Of a stretch of 64,000 nucleotides of DNA, positions 24,633-37,380 are shown piece after piece (positions within the stretch are counted from its first letter, which is position 1; every line of letters starts with the position of its first letter). The DNA comes from Abelmoschus esculentus (lineage: Eukaryota; Streptophyta; Magnoliopsida; Malvales; Malvaceae). A model generated the notes under the pieces. It was not told the DNA's origin and made no database searches. It saw only the letters and a program-made list of their open reading frames with translations. Location of the stretch: assembly GCA_035048815.1 (NCBI GenBank), contig JAUCBN010000042.1, positions 15,228,501-15,292,500 on the forward strand. Direction: 5' to 3'. The translations under genes and the position numbers were made by a program.

Positions 24633-26973
24633 ATGGGTATTTGCTGGGGTTCTCCAGCTGATAATCAGACACCAAACACCACCGGTCGTCTCAGTTCAGG
24701 TACCAAAAAACATGATTGTTTCATAGATTTTACAAAGTTTGCTTTGTTTTGTTATGTGGGTTCAATTCAGTTTCAGTTTTAGTTTACGTTTTATTCGACG
24801 AAATTCCTGTTCTTGATGCTAGTTATGTTTGTTTTAATGATTGTATCATTGTCTGATGTTTTGTTTCATTTGTTGAGCACACTTCAATTCTGTGTATGTA
24901 TGAAATAGTTATATCTCAGACAACCAGCAACACAGCATCATCGTCAGCAGTTTCAAGGGGGAGTAGGTTTTCTGCTTCCAGTGGGGATGAGGCTTTTCCG
25001 AATGGGCAGATCTTGCCTATGCCTGATCTAAGGATCTTCAGTTTTGCAGAATTGAAGGCTGCAACTAAGGGTTTCAGGCCTGAAATGGTGCTAGGTGAGG
25101 GAGGTTTCGGTAAAGTCTTCAAAGGTTGGCTCGATGAGAAAACACCGGGGAAAGTCGGAAGCGGAACACTTGTCGCCGTTAAAAAACTCAATTCCGAGAG
25201 CTTGCAGGGATATGAGGAATGGCAGGTGATTTTCATTAATCTTTACATAGGGTCATGTTCATGTTCAACTGATAGGACACTATAAGAATTACATATGTAG
25301 AATTTGTATTGATCTGCATGTGGATGCTGGAAGATGCACAATTGGGTTTGGAACCATTAGATAGTCGACTTGGTGCGAAGTCTGCGATGAAAATTTGTGT
25401 AGTTTTACAAATGCAGGATCCTATAACATCAGTATATATTTATCTGGTTCACTCTCTCGAGTCGAAATTCGTTTGCCCCTGCATTTTGTTGAACTATTAG
25501 TGCTTGTTTTACCGGTTTCTCCGTGTATATTTCAATGTGTAAATATTCCTGGTTGTTAAGGCTTTTGCTACTTCATTTGTGGGTGCAGTCGGAGATACAT
25601 TTCTTAGGAAGGTTGTCTCATCCTCACCTTGTAAGGCTGATCGGATACTGTTTGGAGGACAACGAGCTTCTTCTCGTGTACGAGTTCATGCAGAAGGGCA
25701 GCTTGGAAAACCATCTATTTGGAAGTAAGAAGCTTAAAGCTTAGTTTTTTCCGTTACAGGTTATTCATGCAAGCATATACGTGCGTACCGAGTTTCCTTG
25801 ACGGTTTTTGTTATCCAGGAGGTTCGACTGTGCAATCACTTGATTGGAATATACGGCTTAAAATTGTAATAGGAGCAGCAAAGGGCTTGTTGTTCTTGCA
25901 CACATCGGACAACCATGTAATTTACAGAGATTTCAAAGCCTCAAATATACTGCTTGATGGGGTAATTTTCGATACAATTCATGAACTAGATGACAAGTTC
26001 TGGGATGTGTTATAAACATGGACTTAATTGAGCTTGCTGTTCTTGAACACATACTAACTTGGTTTGGCTATTGGTTGTGTTGCAGTCATATACGGCTAAG
26101 ATATCAGATTTTGGGTTGGCCAAATTGGGACCTTCAGCTAGCCAATCACATGTAACAACTCGGGTCATGGGTACATCTGGTTATGCGGCTCCGGAATATG
26201 TTGCTACAGGTAATCCTCTGCAACCTTCCCAGCTTTCGGGTGCTTTTAAAGTGATGTTCTTGTGTTGCACCTTATCGTTGCATTTTCGAAACGATTGAGC
26301 AAACCACGATTGCAGTTTGAATGTTTGCTGATTAAACAGGACATTTATATGTAAAGAGCGATGTGTATGCTTTTGGTGTCGTTTTAGTTGAAATATTAAC
26401 CGGTTTACGAGCACTTGATCCAAACCGCCCAAGCGGGCAACATTCTCTGGTGCACTGGGTAAAGCCACATTTATCTGATAGGAGAAAGATGAAGAAAATA
26501 ATGGACCAACAATTGGAAGGAAAATATCCGTCTAAAGCTGCGTATCGAATAGCTCAACTTGCTTTAACATGTCTTGAATCTGAGCCTAAGAACCGTCCAT
26601 CGATGAAAGAAGTCTTGGAGGTTTTGGAACAGATGGAGTCAATCAACGAAAGACCATTGGAGTCAAGAAACCGTTCTAATCATCACACGGTTCATAGACA
26701 TGGGCAGCAGCCATCACGACATCGTTCACCACTTGCTCCGAGACATGAAGCAGGCCGTGGTCATCAGACCCCACCACGAGTGAGGTAAGTTGGCACACCG
26801 TCCGATTTGTTGCATGTTGCAGGTCTGGTTTGTTGCACACAATTCCCATTTCATTATTTTTTAAAAGAATCTACGAGCTCAGCTTTTGCAGTGGGACTTA
26901 TGTCGAACATATGATTCGTAGTCTAACTTGTGATTATTTCAGTACGTACACCGAGTCGAGTTCAACATCTTGA
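24633..26973 (+). CDS. Receptor-like cytoplasmic kinase, RLCK-VII (PBL/PIX13-like), 420 aa
   Basis: Seven exons were read: 24633-24699, 24909-25225, 25589-25724, 25819-25961, 26086-26209, 26340-26784 and 26943-26973. They total 1263 nt in consistent phase. The N-terminus MGICWGSP carries the N-myristoylation glycine and a Cys for palmitoylation, so plasma-membrane attachment is expected. The kinase shows LGEGGFGKVFKGW, VAVKKL, VIYRDFKASNILL (a YRD in place of HRD-His, as in this clade), DFGLAK and GTSGYAAPEY. RLCK-VII kinases relay signals from cell-surface immune and growth receptors. The last exon is tiny: splicing at 26784 replaces an in-frame TAA with a Ser/Thr-rich tail ending at TGA 26971-26973. 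No lesions. Confidence 0.93.
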
Positions 26974-27293
26974 CACGAATCTCTTCGGTTATTGATCCCA
27001 AAACAGTAGAGATACAAGCTAAATATTGTAATGGAATCCCAATGATGAGACCTGCCTATAATTTTGGTGTTTTGGTCAATTCTGTACTATATATTACTCC
27101 ATTTTTGCAGCTTTTGCTCTTGCTGTTGTAATAAAAGACATCTTATTGTTATATTTGCACATGTTAGTGAAGCTTGCAACTCATGATTTCCTTCTTAAAA
27201 TCTGACTCCATTCGTATTCGAATTTTTAAAAAAATGAGAGAAATTCCTTGCTCATTTATTATACATCATCAGAGCATTGTTCCAAACATTGAT
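26974..27293. other. Convergent 3' flanks of the RLCK and GDSL genes
   Basis: 320 bp separates the two stop codons. It holds aataaa at about 27127-27132 as a likely plus-strand poly(A) signal. Nothing else is supported. Confidence 0.6.
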
Positions 27294-28789
27294 TTAAGAC
27301 TTGATTAGCTTAAGTAAGTTAAAAGGAGAACAGAAGGAGTTATCCTTCAACAAGCGCCTGAGCCACAAGAAATGGATGCTTTCGGAGGGATGGAACGGGT
27401 CGAAGAAGACATGGCTTGTTCTGTCGCTGCAAGGAACACTATTCGGTCGGCATGCACGCGTTTGATTCCCCGATATATCGATGCAACATGAATCCTTGAC
27501 ATTCGTAAACCCTACATTAACAGACAACAGATGGTTATTAGTACATTCGTAACGAACACGAACACGAACACCTGCAGATCAAACACTTCTTACCATATGC
27601 TGCAGGCTGAGCAAGAACGTCTTCGAAGAGTTTATACATATCGAATAACACGAATGACGATCCTTTCAAGGACTTCTCTAGTTGTTTCAAAACTTTGGGA
27701 AGCCGTCCATTGAAGGAAGCTGCTTTTTTATTCAAATCTTCAATGAATGAAGTTTTGTTCACTTTGAGGTGACGATTTACAGGTTGATAGCCAAATGGAA
27801 AAACATTGTTAACAAGAAACTTCCTAGCTCCAAGTTTATACATAGCCTGCATGCATGATGATCAAAATCATATAAAATCGAACACCCGATATTCGAAACC
27901 ATGCCGAGAATTTTAAAAGAGTTATTTACCTTTAATCGCCTGTAAAACTGTTTTGATATGTGGCGAATGTATTTTTTCACTTTAGGGGACTTTCTGTGTA
28001 GATTTCCAAGTTCCCAATAAACACCAAGGTCATTACCTCCTACATTGATGAAGAACAAGGACTTAGACATGTAGGAATCGAAGGATTCGACGCTATCGAA
28101 TTGGCCCTTCAACATCGGAATTGTGTCCTTGAACAATTGAATCTGATCATCCAAGCTCAAAATCTTTCCCTGATGACATATTCAAACGAAAATATCAATC
28201 GAACTATTACATGCAGGTAACTGTAAACCTCGAAATGAATCGGATAACTCACAAGTATCGGTACTAGAGCCGGAGGCATACGATATATCCCAGCAGAAGA
28301 ACAAGCAAAACTTAAACCAGTAGTGACAGTCTTCTTCTGGGATTGTCCCAGAACAGGAGGAGGAAAAGGCAAGCCAAAAACTTGTGCTGCAAGTAAACAT
28401 AAATTAGATTTAAAACCATCTTCATTTTGATCATTACTATGATAACAAAAGATAGATCTCCGTTCGGTACCGATGAAATCAACTACGATTCTTCCGTTCG
28501 TGGGACGTCCGGTTGGGACTCCTCCGAAATCGATTCCATAAGGTGTATAATTAGCTTTAGATGGTATCTGTAGATAGATACTGTTACCAGCATTGACAAA
28601 TGAATCTCCAAAGACATAAATAGCTGGTAGCTTGATTGAACTTGTGTCTAAGCCTAGATATCTGACTATACCAGCTTCTGTGATGTTAAATGGTGGCACC
28701 GGTAGTGGCGGTAACGGCTTCGATTCGACATAAACCGAACCGAGGGATAGAAGAAACAGTGCAAGACAACACAGAGAAGCAAAATTCAT
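27294..28789 (-). CDS. GDSL esterase/lipase, 387 aa
   Basis: Five exons were read on the minus strand: 28789-28471, 28386-28253, 28169-27930, 27846-27594 and 27511-27294. They total 1164 nt with consistent phases. The N-terminus is a signal peptide (MNFASLCCLALFLLSL), so the product is secreted or enters the secretory pathway. Block I is YVFGDSFVNAGNS with the nucleophile Ser in GDSF. Block III is NVGGNDL. Block V is DPFHPSE, with the catalytic Asp and His. Plant GDSL hydrolases act on cutin, lipids or acetylated wall sugars; the substrate cannot be told from sequence. It converges with the RLCK gene. Confidence 0.92.
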
Positions 28790-29984
28790 TGTATATTTGC
28801 AGCAAAGGGAAAGAATTTAGTAGGGAGTTGTGCTTCTCTGTTGCAGAAAAGAAAATTAAGCTACTAAATAGAGGTGAAGGATAGCCTTGGTAGACTAAAC
28901 CGGAAAATAATATTAATAAAAGTAAGTTATTAATTTATTAAATAATATTTATTTTTCAAGTTACATTATTTTGTAACTTTAAAAAATATTAATAATCTAA
29001 ATTTATTAGTAAATTTTCTAAATTAAACATTGTGAACCAGAACGGCAAGGCAACTACTTAGTTTCAATACTAATGTTTTTAGATGAAAAAAGATTGTAGA
29101 AGTCGCGGGATGACGGAAATAAAGTTTTACACTGTATAAATTGATCATATCTTATATATACGTTAACAATTTCATGTATCGAGCAGAGGAGATCGAATAT
29201 CTCATCAATCCAATGACGAAAAATTTCAAATCATTGTGTCTACAGGACCGCATCGTGACCCGGTGTGAATCCTCGAGGCCTCGAGGGATGCTGACACTGT
29301 TATACGAACCTCGTGAGAGAATAAGCCATCTCCCGTATCCAAGATGATAAATAATCGAATACATTACGATAATATAGATTTTTAGTGATAAATTGATAAC
29401 GATTAAAAGATATTTTATCATAAATATTAAATTTTTATGATAATTTTTTATACGGCACTATCAATATAAGTAATTATGATATATTTTTATTTAATCACTA
29501 TTAAAATAAGAATTGTGTCGTATATTTTTTATAATTAAATTCTCGCTAAGTCTATAATCGTGACATGAATTCTAATGTCATTAAAATTTTAACATAGACA
29601 ATAACGATAAATAAATTAGTCACTATTATATCTAACGGAATGCTTTTCTAAGTCTTGAAAAATAATAAACTAAAACTATATATGTATAATTAAACCCTAA
29701 AGATTAAGAAAAAAATCATATGTTTTTGATTAATTTGGCATGTTCTGTATTATCCTCTTCGTCTTCACTACAATTTTTTTCGTATACTCAGCAAATAACC
29801 CATCTGTTATATTCCTATACAATCAATCCAAAAATAATAATGTCAATTAATGAATTTTTTTAAAAAAGAAATAGAATTAAAGTCCTAATTATGCATCCAG
29901 TTCAAGTACTCTTTGAACTTTAAAATTTGGTCACCTTATTTGTTAAAAATTAAAAATCAATTGATAAACATGAATTAATGTGTA
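28790..29984. other. Intergenic; GDSL promoter at left
   Basis: No gene is supported. A ctatttag TATA-like sequence (minus strand) lies near 28863-28870, about 80 bp upstream of the GDSL ATG. A perfect 16-bp palindrome (cctcgaggcctcgagg) is at 29271-29286. The rest is AT-rich. Confidence 0.5.
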
Positions 29985-30422
29985 TAGGATACTGACCATT
30001 TTGGAATGTCCTCTACGTTTGGAAAACGAAATATTTTTTCATGCCAACCTTATTGCTGCTATCGCTGTTCACCACAGGCCATCGATTCTTATTGTCTTCC
30101 AGTACCCGTTGCCGGTGCTCCTGTTCGGCGTCCTGCGGCTGTAGAAATACCACTGGTTTCCCTCTCCCAAAGCTTTACCTACATATTCAAAAACACTCAC
30201 TTCAGCAGCAAAACATCAAAAAGATCAGGAAACCATCGTAAAATGATTGAATGATCGGATATACCGTCGAGTTCCCAGGGATCATAGGGATAGAGCTCGA
30301 GATCAGGGTTGCACGGCAACAGGGCGGCCTTGCGTTGAAGGAAATGAACGAACGACGAGCTCCTCGTCGGTGGGACAGAATCGGAACCCCGGAGGTAGGT
30401 TAACATTGCGGTTGTCTCCCAT
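29985..30422 (-). pseudogene. NAC104/XND1-like NAC-domain pseudogene
   Basis: Exon 1 (30422-30265) opens MGDNRNVNLPPGFRF and PTDEELVV, the NAC subdomain A signature. A GTTC-GTTC duplication then adds 4 bp and shifts the frame; the next frame resumes HFLQRKAALLPC and YPYDPWELDG. A normal donor and acceptor enclose an 86-bp intron (30264-30179). Exon 2 continues GKALGEGNQWYFYSRRT and TGNGYW, then meets a further one-base shift and TGA. Shifted, it resumes as PVVNSDSSNKVGMKKYFVF. The residues match the short NAC subgroup containing Arabidopsis XND1 (NAC104), a negative regulator of xylem vessel differentiation. It is not translatable into a full NAC domain as read. Confidence 0.8.
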
Positions 30423-30466
30423 GTTTTCCTACAAAGAAGAATAGTGAAGGAGAAAGATTTGAGTGG

Positions 30467-30474
30467 TATTTATA
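30467..30474 (-). promoter_or_regulatory. TATA box upstream of the NAC pseudogene
   Basis: TATAAATA on the minus strand, 45 bp before the former ATG. The core promoter appears intact although the coding sequence is broken. Confidence 0.5.
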
Positions 30475-30553
30475 GTGTGGAAGCTGGAGAATATATATAT
30501 ATATGAATAATAAACTCCAAGCTTTCTCTCCCATGGCGGCAGGTAATAGAACG

Positions 30554-30573
30554 CTTTGCTTTGCTTTGCTTTG
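30554..30573. repeat. (CTTTG)4 microsatellite
   Basis: Four exact tandem copies of ctttg. Confidence 0.85.
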
Positions 30574-30654
30574 TAGAATTCCAAGTAACAATTTATTGAC
30601 ATTAAATTAAGAGGTAGAGTTTTTTAAAGATTATTTTTTTCATATTTTTTTAAT

Positions 30655-30790
30655 CAGCATCAGTTACAATATACTTTCAATCATTGAGCATTGCTCGCTC
30701 AATCAATATGTTGATATTATTGATGTTTGAACCCGTGATCTCTAGGAACAACTGTTCTTTTAACCACTGAGGTTAAATGATTCGTGCAAT
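30655..30790 (-). mobile_element. tRNA-derived SINE, family 1, copy B
   Basis: On the minus strand it shows the family order: cacgaatcatttaacc, ctcagtggttaaaag (A-box region), gatcacgggttcaaac (B-box), tgattgagcgagcaat, ending near ttgtaactgatgctgatt followed by an A-run. Confidence 0.7.
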
Positions 30791-30929
30791 TTTTCATATT
30801 CAATAAGTAAAAAAGAAAAAAATATATTCGGTTCAAAAATTTTGGGTTTGAATAATTTTGTCTACAGGATATATCTATCTTATCAAATGATTAATAATAA
30901 TATTATAAAAGTATAATCAATTGTATCAA

Positions 30930-31080
30930 TCAATTTTTTTGAACAAGCTAATAATGATTACAGTAATATATGTTCTAGAATATAATCTCTACTATTTGAC
31001 ATTGATCGCTCAATCATTATGTTGACATATTGCTCGAAACCGTAACCTCAAGGAACAACAACCGTTCCGTTAACTTAATT
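30930..31080 (-). mobile_element. tRNA-derived SINE, family 1, copy C
   Basis: On the minus strand it contains ttaacggaacggttgttcc, aggttacggtttcgagcaat, tgattgagcgatcaatgtca, and the conserved 3' end tattactgtaatcattatta followed by gcttgttc and a short A-run. Confidence 0.8.
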
Positions 31081-31389
31081 TTTAATTCAAACTTTTAGTA
31101 TCATTGACTTATAAGCCTGTGTACCTATTGGCTATTGTATTGATAATTTAGATCTGACGAGTTAAAAATAAAAATTACGTCGATAGAATTTAGAAAAATA
31201 TACTTTTTTAATGTGTTATATTTAAGTTACCTATACATTAAGCACACAAATATATTTATAATCTGATTCATGTGTTTTAAATGTCTAAGTTAAAATACTA
31301 TGTGGAATGATTTGAAACATTTTGAAGTTTATGAATGAAATTAGAATTTAAACAATAGTTTTGAGGACATGTAAGGGAATTAATCTAGA

Positions 31390-31690
31390 GACGAAACTAT
31401 GTACGAGGTGAGAGATATGAGTCAAAATCTTCTACCTCTTTATCATGTATCCATCTATGTCTCTTTTTAAAAAATTTTAAAAAAATGAATTTTAAACCTT
31501 AACTCTTATTTTCTATATCTTAAACCCTACACTCTAAAAAATATACCCTACCCATAATTCTCTAAACCCTAACTGCAACCCCTAATCTTGAACCCTAAAC
31601 TCTAAATCATAATCCTTAAACCCTTTAATTTAAAACAGAAACACGAATGAAGGCATGAGAAAAAGGTAAACGATTTTCGCCCATAAAAAC
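31390..31690. repeat. Dispersed telomere-like repeat, copy 1
   Basis: Many aaaccctaa/taaaccct words occur between atgtatccatctatgtctct and aggtaaacgattttcgccc. The same order of words recurs at 50195-50410 and about 58670-58910. The three copies define a dispersed family, possibly a MITE, that contains degenerate telomere-like DNA. Confidence 0.55.
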
Positions 31691-31976
31691 TTGGGTCCAT
31701 AAAAAAAATTCTTCAACTTGCAATGCATTTAAAACAACAATTACTTTTATGCATGATAGTGAATCTAAAAACTTGGGCATGAGCCTACCTACATCAATAT
31801 CTAGGACTAGGGAGTATATTCGAAGATAAAAGCAAAAGTCAAATTCATTAATCAAAGTAGAAGACATTCTTAATTTATAAAGAAATTAAATCATTGATAT
31901 CCATGTCGTTTTCAAACAAACAACTGCATCTACACGTACCTAAGTGATTGATCATGTTCTCAAATGTGGAACTGAA

Positions 31977-34900
31977 TCAATCAGTACATGCTGCTGACAA
32001 ACTAAGTTGCTGATGGATTACCTTGAATTTGTCTTTCAGCCTGTTAATCTGCAAAAGAGACAGTCCATGTAACCAGACAATCGGGAAAACAAAAGGCAAT
32101 GCCATGATTGTAGAGGGATGTGGAATACCCTTTGGAGGTCGATCTCTGTATCTCGTTTTTGTTGGCTCAAAGAGTGCCGAAGATGGCTGATGTCGAACAC
32201 ATTGTCCATGTCATCAGAAAATGTAGAGTCTAGGTCTTCCCGGAGACGGGCAGGTAATTTGTCCACAACTGGCATTAGAAGAAAGCAGTTGAACTGGAAA
32301 ACATTGACAGAAACAATGAAGAAATAATCAAACAACTAGGCAAAAGTGTAGCATGAAACCATTAGACAATAAACAAACCTTTAATTCAGCAGAAGCCAAG
32401 AAATATTCCCTTATGCCATGAAATATTTGTTGTACCAATGCAAAAACAATCCTTTCTGATGAAGGACCAAGTCTCCGGTTCCAAAGTGTGCTATCTAGAA
32501 GGTCGGCAAGCTTTGTTTCTGCTGTCTGAGCAGAAGAACATGAATCGATACCTGTGGATATAGGACTGAGCTTTATATCTGCTCTTGGCTTTGCGTCATG
32601 CTTCTCTGCAGCAACAGACACAGGCAATGACTCTTGGGAATTTCCGGGAGATGTTGAATTGACTGCTGCACTGGATGGCTCGGCTCCACCAAATGAGTCT
32701 AAAAACTGGCGTAGCGCAGCTCGATTCTGAAAATTCAACATGCAATGCAACATGAGTAGAGCGATAGGTCAGATGATCCAACATATCACAGAACGTACGC
32801 ATGTGATTCTAAATTCAATAGCTGGTGATAATAAGTCCTAAAGCAATATGGAACAACCAAAAAGAAAATGAAACCATGAAAAAGGTGGACGATTTACAAG
32901 AATTTTTGCTTTGGGAAGCAGTTGCAGTAGACACATAATTCTAAAAGTGGACATGTGCATCAACCATGGTCCATTCCTATACTAGAAATATTAGACTTCT
33001 AGATAGAAAATTTTAAGATTAACTAGAGTGGCTTCACCTGCATGAAATTCTGAGTGCCTCATAAGTAACATACCTTATTGTGGAGGGACCAGGATACATA
33101 ACGGGTTGTGCTTACTAAATCCTCCAAACATCTGCAACAAATATGAAACTCCGGGTAATATTTGGCGACTAAGAAGCTCCATCATCTCTACTTCAGTAAT
33201 CATTAGAATGTATTTTTAGGGTTTATAAAGTTCAACAGCTTAATTTAGTGAAAATGAATCACCAGAAACGCTCCAAACAAAATTATTCTTTGTTTAGTAC
33301 TTTTCAGTAACAAACAATTTAGAGGAAGAATGGATACTGAAATGAATTACCAAACTATGCATTGCAAATTACGGTTAACGAAAACAATTTGGTTTCCATA
33401 GAGGAAGTGACCTACTTCTGGCGGCAAGCTCTTTCAGTAGATTCAGCAAAGTTGTTAAAAGCAGAAGCAACACGCCTGAGAAATACCTCATGGCCACTTA
33501 AAAATTCTCCATCTTTCTGTTGGAAATTAGGAAACATTTGAAAGAATAAATCATAATAAAAACAAATGCAACACTTAATTACATGATAGTCCTAGATTCT
33601 GTAAACACAGAAAATAAGAATAAAATAAAAAGCGCACAAACCTGCATGAGATATATGGAGATAGGAAGCAATCTTTTCAAAATGTACAAGAGCCGACAAC
33701 CCAGCTATACAAGGAAAAGAAATATCTCAATAAGGGAATTAGTAACAATATCCAGCAGACAAAATTGAACTTTTGATCTTAGGTTGGTTGTTAGATATAG
33801 GTTCTTGCACATTTGGACCATTATACATCCTCTCTACTCATATGCATAGGAAGTAAGAACCTAGATATCAAGTCAGGGACAATCACATAGTATCCTACCT
33901 TTTTCTGTCTTCTTTCTAAGGACAAATCCCTGGGAGGTTATTGGGGTCAAAAACACGAACAGTAACTCCACAACTAGCAAGAAGGGTACCATAGTACAAG
34001 GTCAATGGCACCTGGATGAAAAAGCTACCCCTTTATCGGCTTACTAAAGACCCCAAGCAAACACATTCCTGCCCTAAATGTGCAAGGAGTAAATGGATAA
34101 CAAAGAGGCTTTCCATCATTTCAAAAACTTAAATTTCAATTTTTGAAGTATTTCACAGCCATTAATTAAGTTGACATCAAGAAAGCAACAGAGAAACATG
34201 AAAAGGAATAGAATAACAGAAAGATATGGATAGCTAGTGTCACTTCACCTGATGGAGGAAAGGTTCAAAAGTGTCACGAGCCTTTGAAACAGCTATAACA
34301 CAAGCTGTCCTGGTTTTCGAAATAAAAAGAGGAAAATATATCATTTGAAACTTTTTATTGCACATGAAATGAAAATCAACTGTTAGCAACAGAAAGATGA
34401 TAAGCCATAAGTAAATCATACCTCGAGTAGTTTGTTCAATCATGAATATCTTCAACTCCACAAGCATTGACAATTTCTTCCCTTGTAATTGGTGGGCATT
34501 TTATCCCTCCCACGATGAATCGGAATTCAGCCATGGCACGATGATATTGTGCACCTCCATAAAGACGCATTCCAGAATTCTTAAATATCAATGAAACCCA
34601 CATGAGAGAAGTCTGACAATTTTTCTCACAGATATCCATCCGTTGTATATATGGGGACCAGGATATATATCAAGTTGATAGAATTGACCAATTAAATCTT
34701 GGAGATTAGTATAACTAAAACAAGAAATACATAAAAGAATCCAGTTTGGAAGAATATTTAAAGTTAACAGTCTCTTTAGCTTACAGGTATTATCTTGTGT
34801 GGCAATTGAAGACCATCAGCACCCACAAATGCTCCTCCATTACTTCTTTCATCTACTAGTGTTTCACCTGTAATGAATACTTGCAAAACTGTTAGACTCT

Positions 34901-37380
34901 AGCATCACTATCAAGAATGATTAATTTATAAAAACAAGAGATATCTTCACTACAAATATACCAAATTTATCTGGAGGCGCAACAACTGTCCCTTTCAGCA
35001 GTAATGACAACTGAGAAATACAGCAAATTTAAGTCAGAATGCATAACATGAACTAGAACGGAAATTTTGAACATAAGTACTGTCAACATCTGGCAAAAAT
35101 AAACATTCTCAACTCTTGCAAATTTATATGACCTTCCAACAGTCCCACATTTTTGCAAAAGAAGAAGAAACAAGATACGCAGGCAACAGTCCAAGGCATA
35201 AGAGTACATAGAAACCTTGGTCAGGAATAGATCATGAAAAGCTCTTCCTCTTTCCCTCAATTTTACTTCATCCACAGTGCTGCATGTGAAGGAAAGAATG
35301 AATTGATTGTTGGAAACTGAATGCAGTGCAATCAGAGTTCCTTATTTATTTCAGTTACATGGCTTTGACAAAGTGCATCTAAAATTGCCAAAAAGAAAAA
35401 TCTTCAATAAGCTCAATGACAAACCTGAGTTCCTTATTTATTTCAGCTAACTTTCTTGTTGTGCTATGGTACTCCTTCTCAAGAAGTGGAATGATCAAAG
35501 GAACACTATCCATATACCTTGCAATTATATATTTCCAAATTTAATTTACTATCTCAATATCCTCCTTCCAAGTTTATCCGAATGGTAACAAAGAGCATTC
35601 ATACCTTTTCTGTAACAATTCTTCTAGAAAAACCCGGAGTTTGCTTACACCTATTCTACTTCTTTCTTGTTTTGACAATTGCCGACCTAATTTCTCCTCC
35701 AAAGACGCTACGTCTTGCACCTCTCTAGATATTATTGCCTGCATTAGAAATCAAAGAGGTGGAATGAATGGATTAACTTGGTCTCTTTTATTCATGATGA
35801 CCCTTTAAATACTTCCCCCAGCAAACTAGATTAGCCACCAGTAAAGGAAGGAAACAAATACTAATGCAAACAACTACACTAAGCATATGTTACAAAAAGA
35901 AGCAAAAACTTCTCAGTACCATAATCAACCCCATGATTTTACTGAAAGCAGGAGCAAACCTGTTTAAACTCTTCATTTGAACTGTAAACAGAATCATGCT
36001 CAGAACCAACTCTTCCAGAAGGCACTGATGTAAAGAACGGAGAGTCACCCAATATGAAGCCATCTAGTGTACATGCAGGTGGCGAGAGGAAAACTTCCAC
36101 GTCAGAAGAACGTGCAAACTGAGGAATTTTTGTATCAAGTTTGGTAGATACAATGACAGTTCTTGAAAGTTCAGGATCAATCTGAATCAAGCATCAACCA
36201 ACAAAATGTTAAGCTTCACAACATCACCATAGCCCGAAATAAACAATTTCAATGAATAAAATCTTTTCTTTGCAACTACAAGAGGTAGTTCGCAGTACGA
36301 AACAAGCATCTAAAGCTAACATTAGCTATAATCACGAATGCCAAAGATCATATTAGCTGCTAAATTGCTTCCAACTTTCCTAGTTTAGGTACTTGAAAAA
36401 CTGACTCTTCAATGCAAGCAAATATTGTCTCTGTTTTAATCGTGCTTATATATTTAAAAGATACTTTATTTGAAGAGTAGTATTTTGGCTTTGACCCTCT
36501 TAAGAACTAGTAACCTCCAAAAATTCCCAAGTCTACATTCTTTAGCTAAACGTTAACACTTCCGAAAAATGGCAAGGAGAAAAATTACGTACTTGCATTA
36601 CAACCCTTCTAGTCGTTGCATTACTCCAGTCACTACAATCTTCAAGACATAATATAATGAATTCCTTATGCTGCATCTTTGTTCTCACTAAGGACTCCAC
36701 CGCACGCGCTTGGCTCTGCTTGATTGTCACCACTCACCCGGATACAACCGTCACAATTATGGAAATGTACGAAATAAAATCAACTATGAATACTTGGTGG
36801 GTTGAGAAAACACCTGCAAAGCACGATTCTTTCTAGCTGGAGCAGGGGCAATAAGCCCGGGAGTGTCTATAATAGTCAAATTCGGGCAGTGTTTGTATTT
36901 CACTTTAATGATGATTTCTTTAGCTGAGAATTGGCATGGCTCACGTTCCAACCTCATATTTTCAGCTTCAATGTAGGCCTAATAGGAAAATCACAATGAT
37001 TGGTGCATTTCAAAATCTAAACTTGAGAAGAAGAAAAAAAGGTAACAAAAATTCTGTAAGAATACCTGAATATCAGCGAGAGATTTTTCATGATCAACAG
37101 CGGGGTCATCATCGGAGACGAGATGACACAATGGGACGTCGCAAACAGGGTCGTAGGACATATAGAGAGTGATGGGTCGACGGGTCTTGGTCCCGCCGCC
37201 GACGTGGTTGAATTGGAATCCCATGAGCGCTTCAACCAACGCGCTTTTGCCGTCTGTTTGGTGTCCGACGACTAACACCGCCGGCGCGTCGAAGGGAGCC
37301 TCTAGCTCTTGAGCTAGACCGTGAAGCTCGTTGTAAGCCTCGTAAAGAGTTGAGTGTGGGTTCGGTGTTCCGTCTTCCAT
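31977..37380 (-). CDS. DRP5B: DRP5B/ARC5-like chloroplast-division dynamin, 17 exons, interrupted by one in-frame TGA
   Basis: Exons on the minus strand: 37380-37066, 36978-36814, 36715-36593, 36181-35960, 35738-35605, 35517-35425, 35279-35216, 35010-34962, 34867-34785, 34579-34422, 34309-34249, 33704-33642, 33516-33416, 33131-33074, 32726-32379, 32293-32129 and 32048-31977. The sum is 2274 nt (758 codons). The GTPase domain has the P-loop VVGHQTDGKSALVEALMGF, DTPGLIAP and STKLDTK, followed by dynamin middle and GED-like helices. DRP5B/ARC5 forms the cytosolic ring that pinches chloroplasts and also acts on peroxisomes. All splice sites are canonical, but codon 464 in exon 10 (34436-34438) is TGA where relatives have Gly. 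The product would stop after 463 residues and lack its C-terminal assembly part. It is either a recently inactivated copy or a base error. Confidence 0.9.
34436..34438 (-). other. Premature TGA in DRP5B exon 10
   Basis: The frame reads GVEDIHD, then TGA, then TNYS and on into exon 11 (RTACVIAV). A single G-to-T change from GGA (Gly) explains it. The reading frame on both sides, including the phase-2 splice at 34422, is preserved. Confidence 0.85.

Noticed and set aside
26785..26788. TAA as the RLCK stop codon
   Set aside because: It falls in a GTAAGT donor; splicing to 26943 gives a Ser/Thr-rich tail. Retained-intron use remains possible.
29271..29286. 16-bp perfect palindrome cctcgaggcctcgagg
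   Set aside because: Too short to name; no neighbouring structure supports a function.
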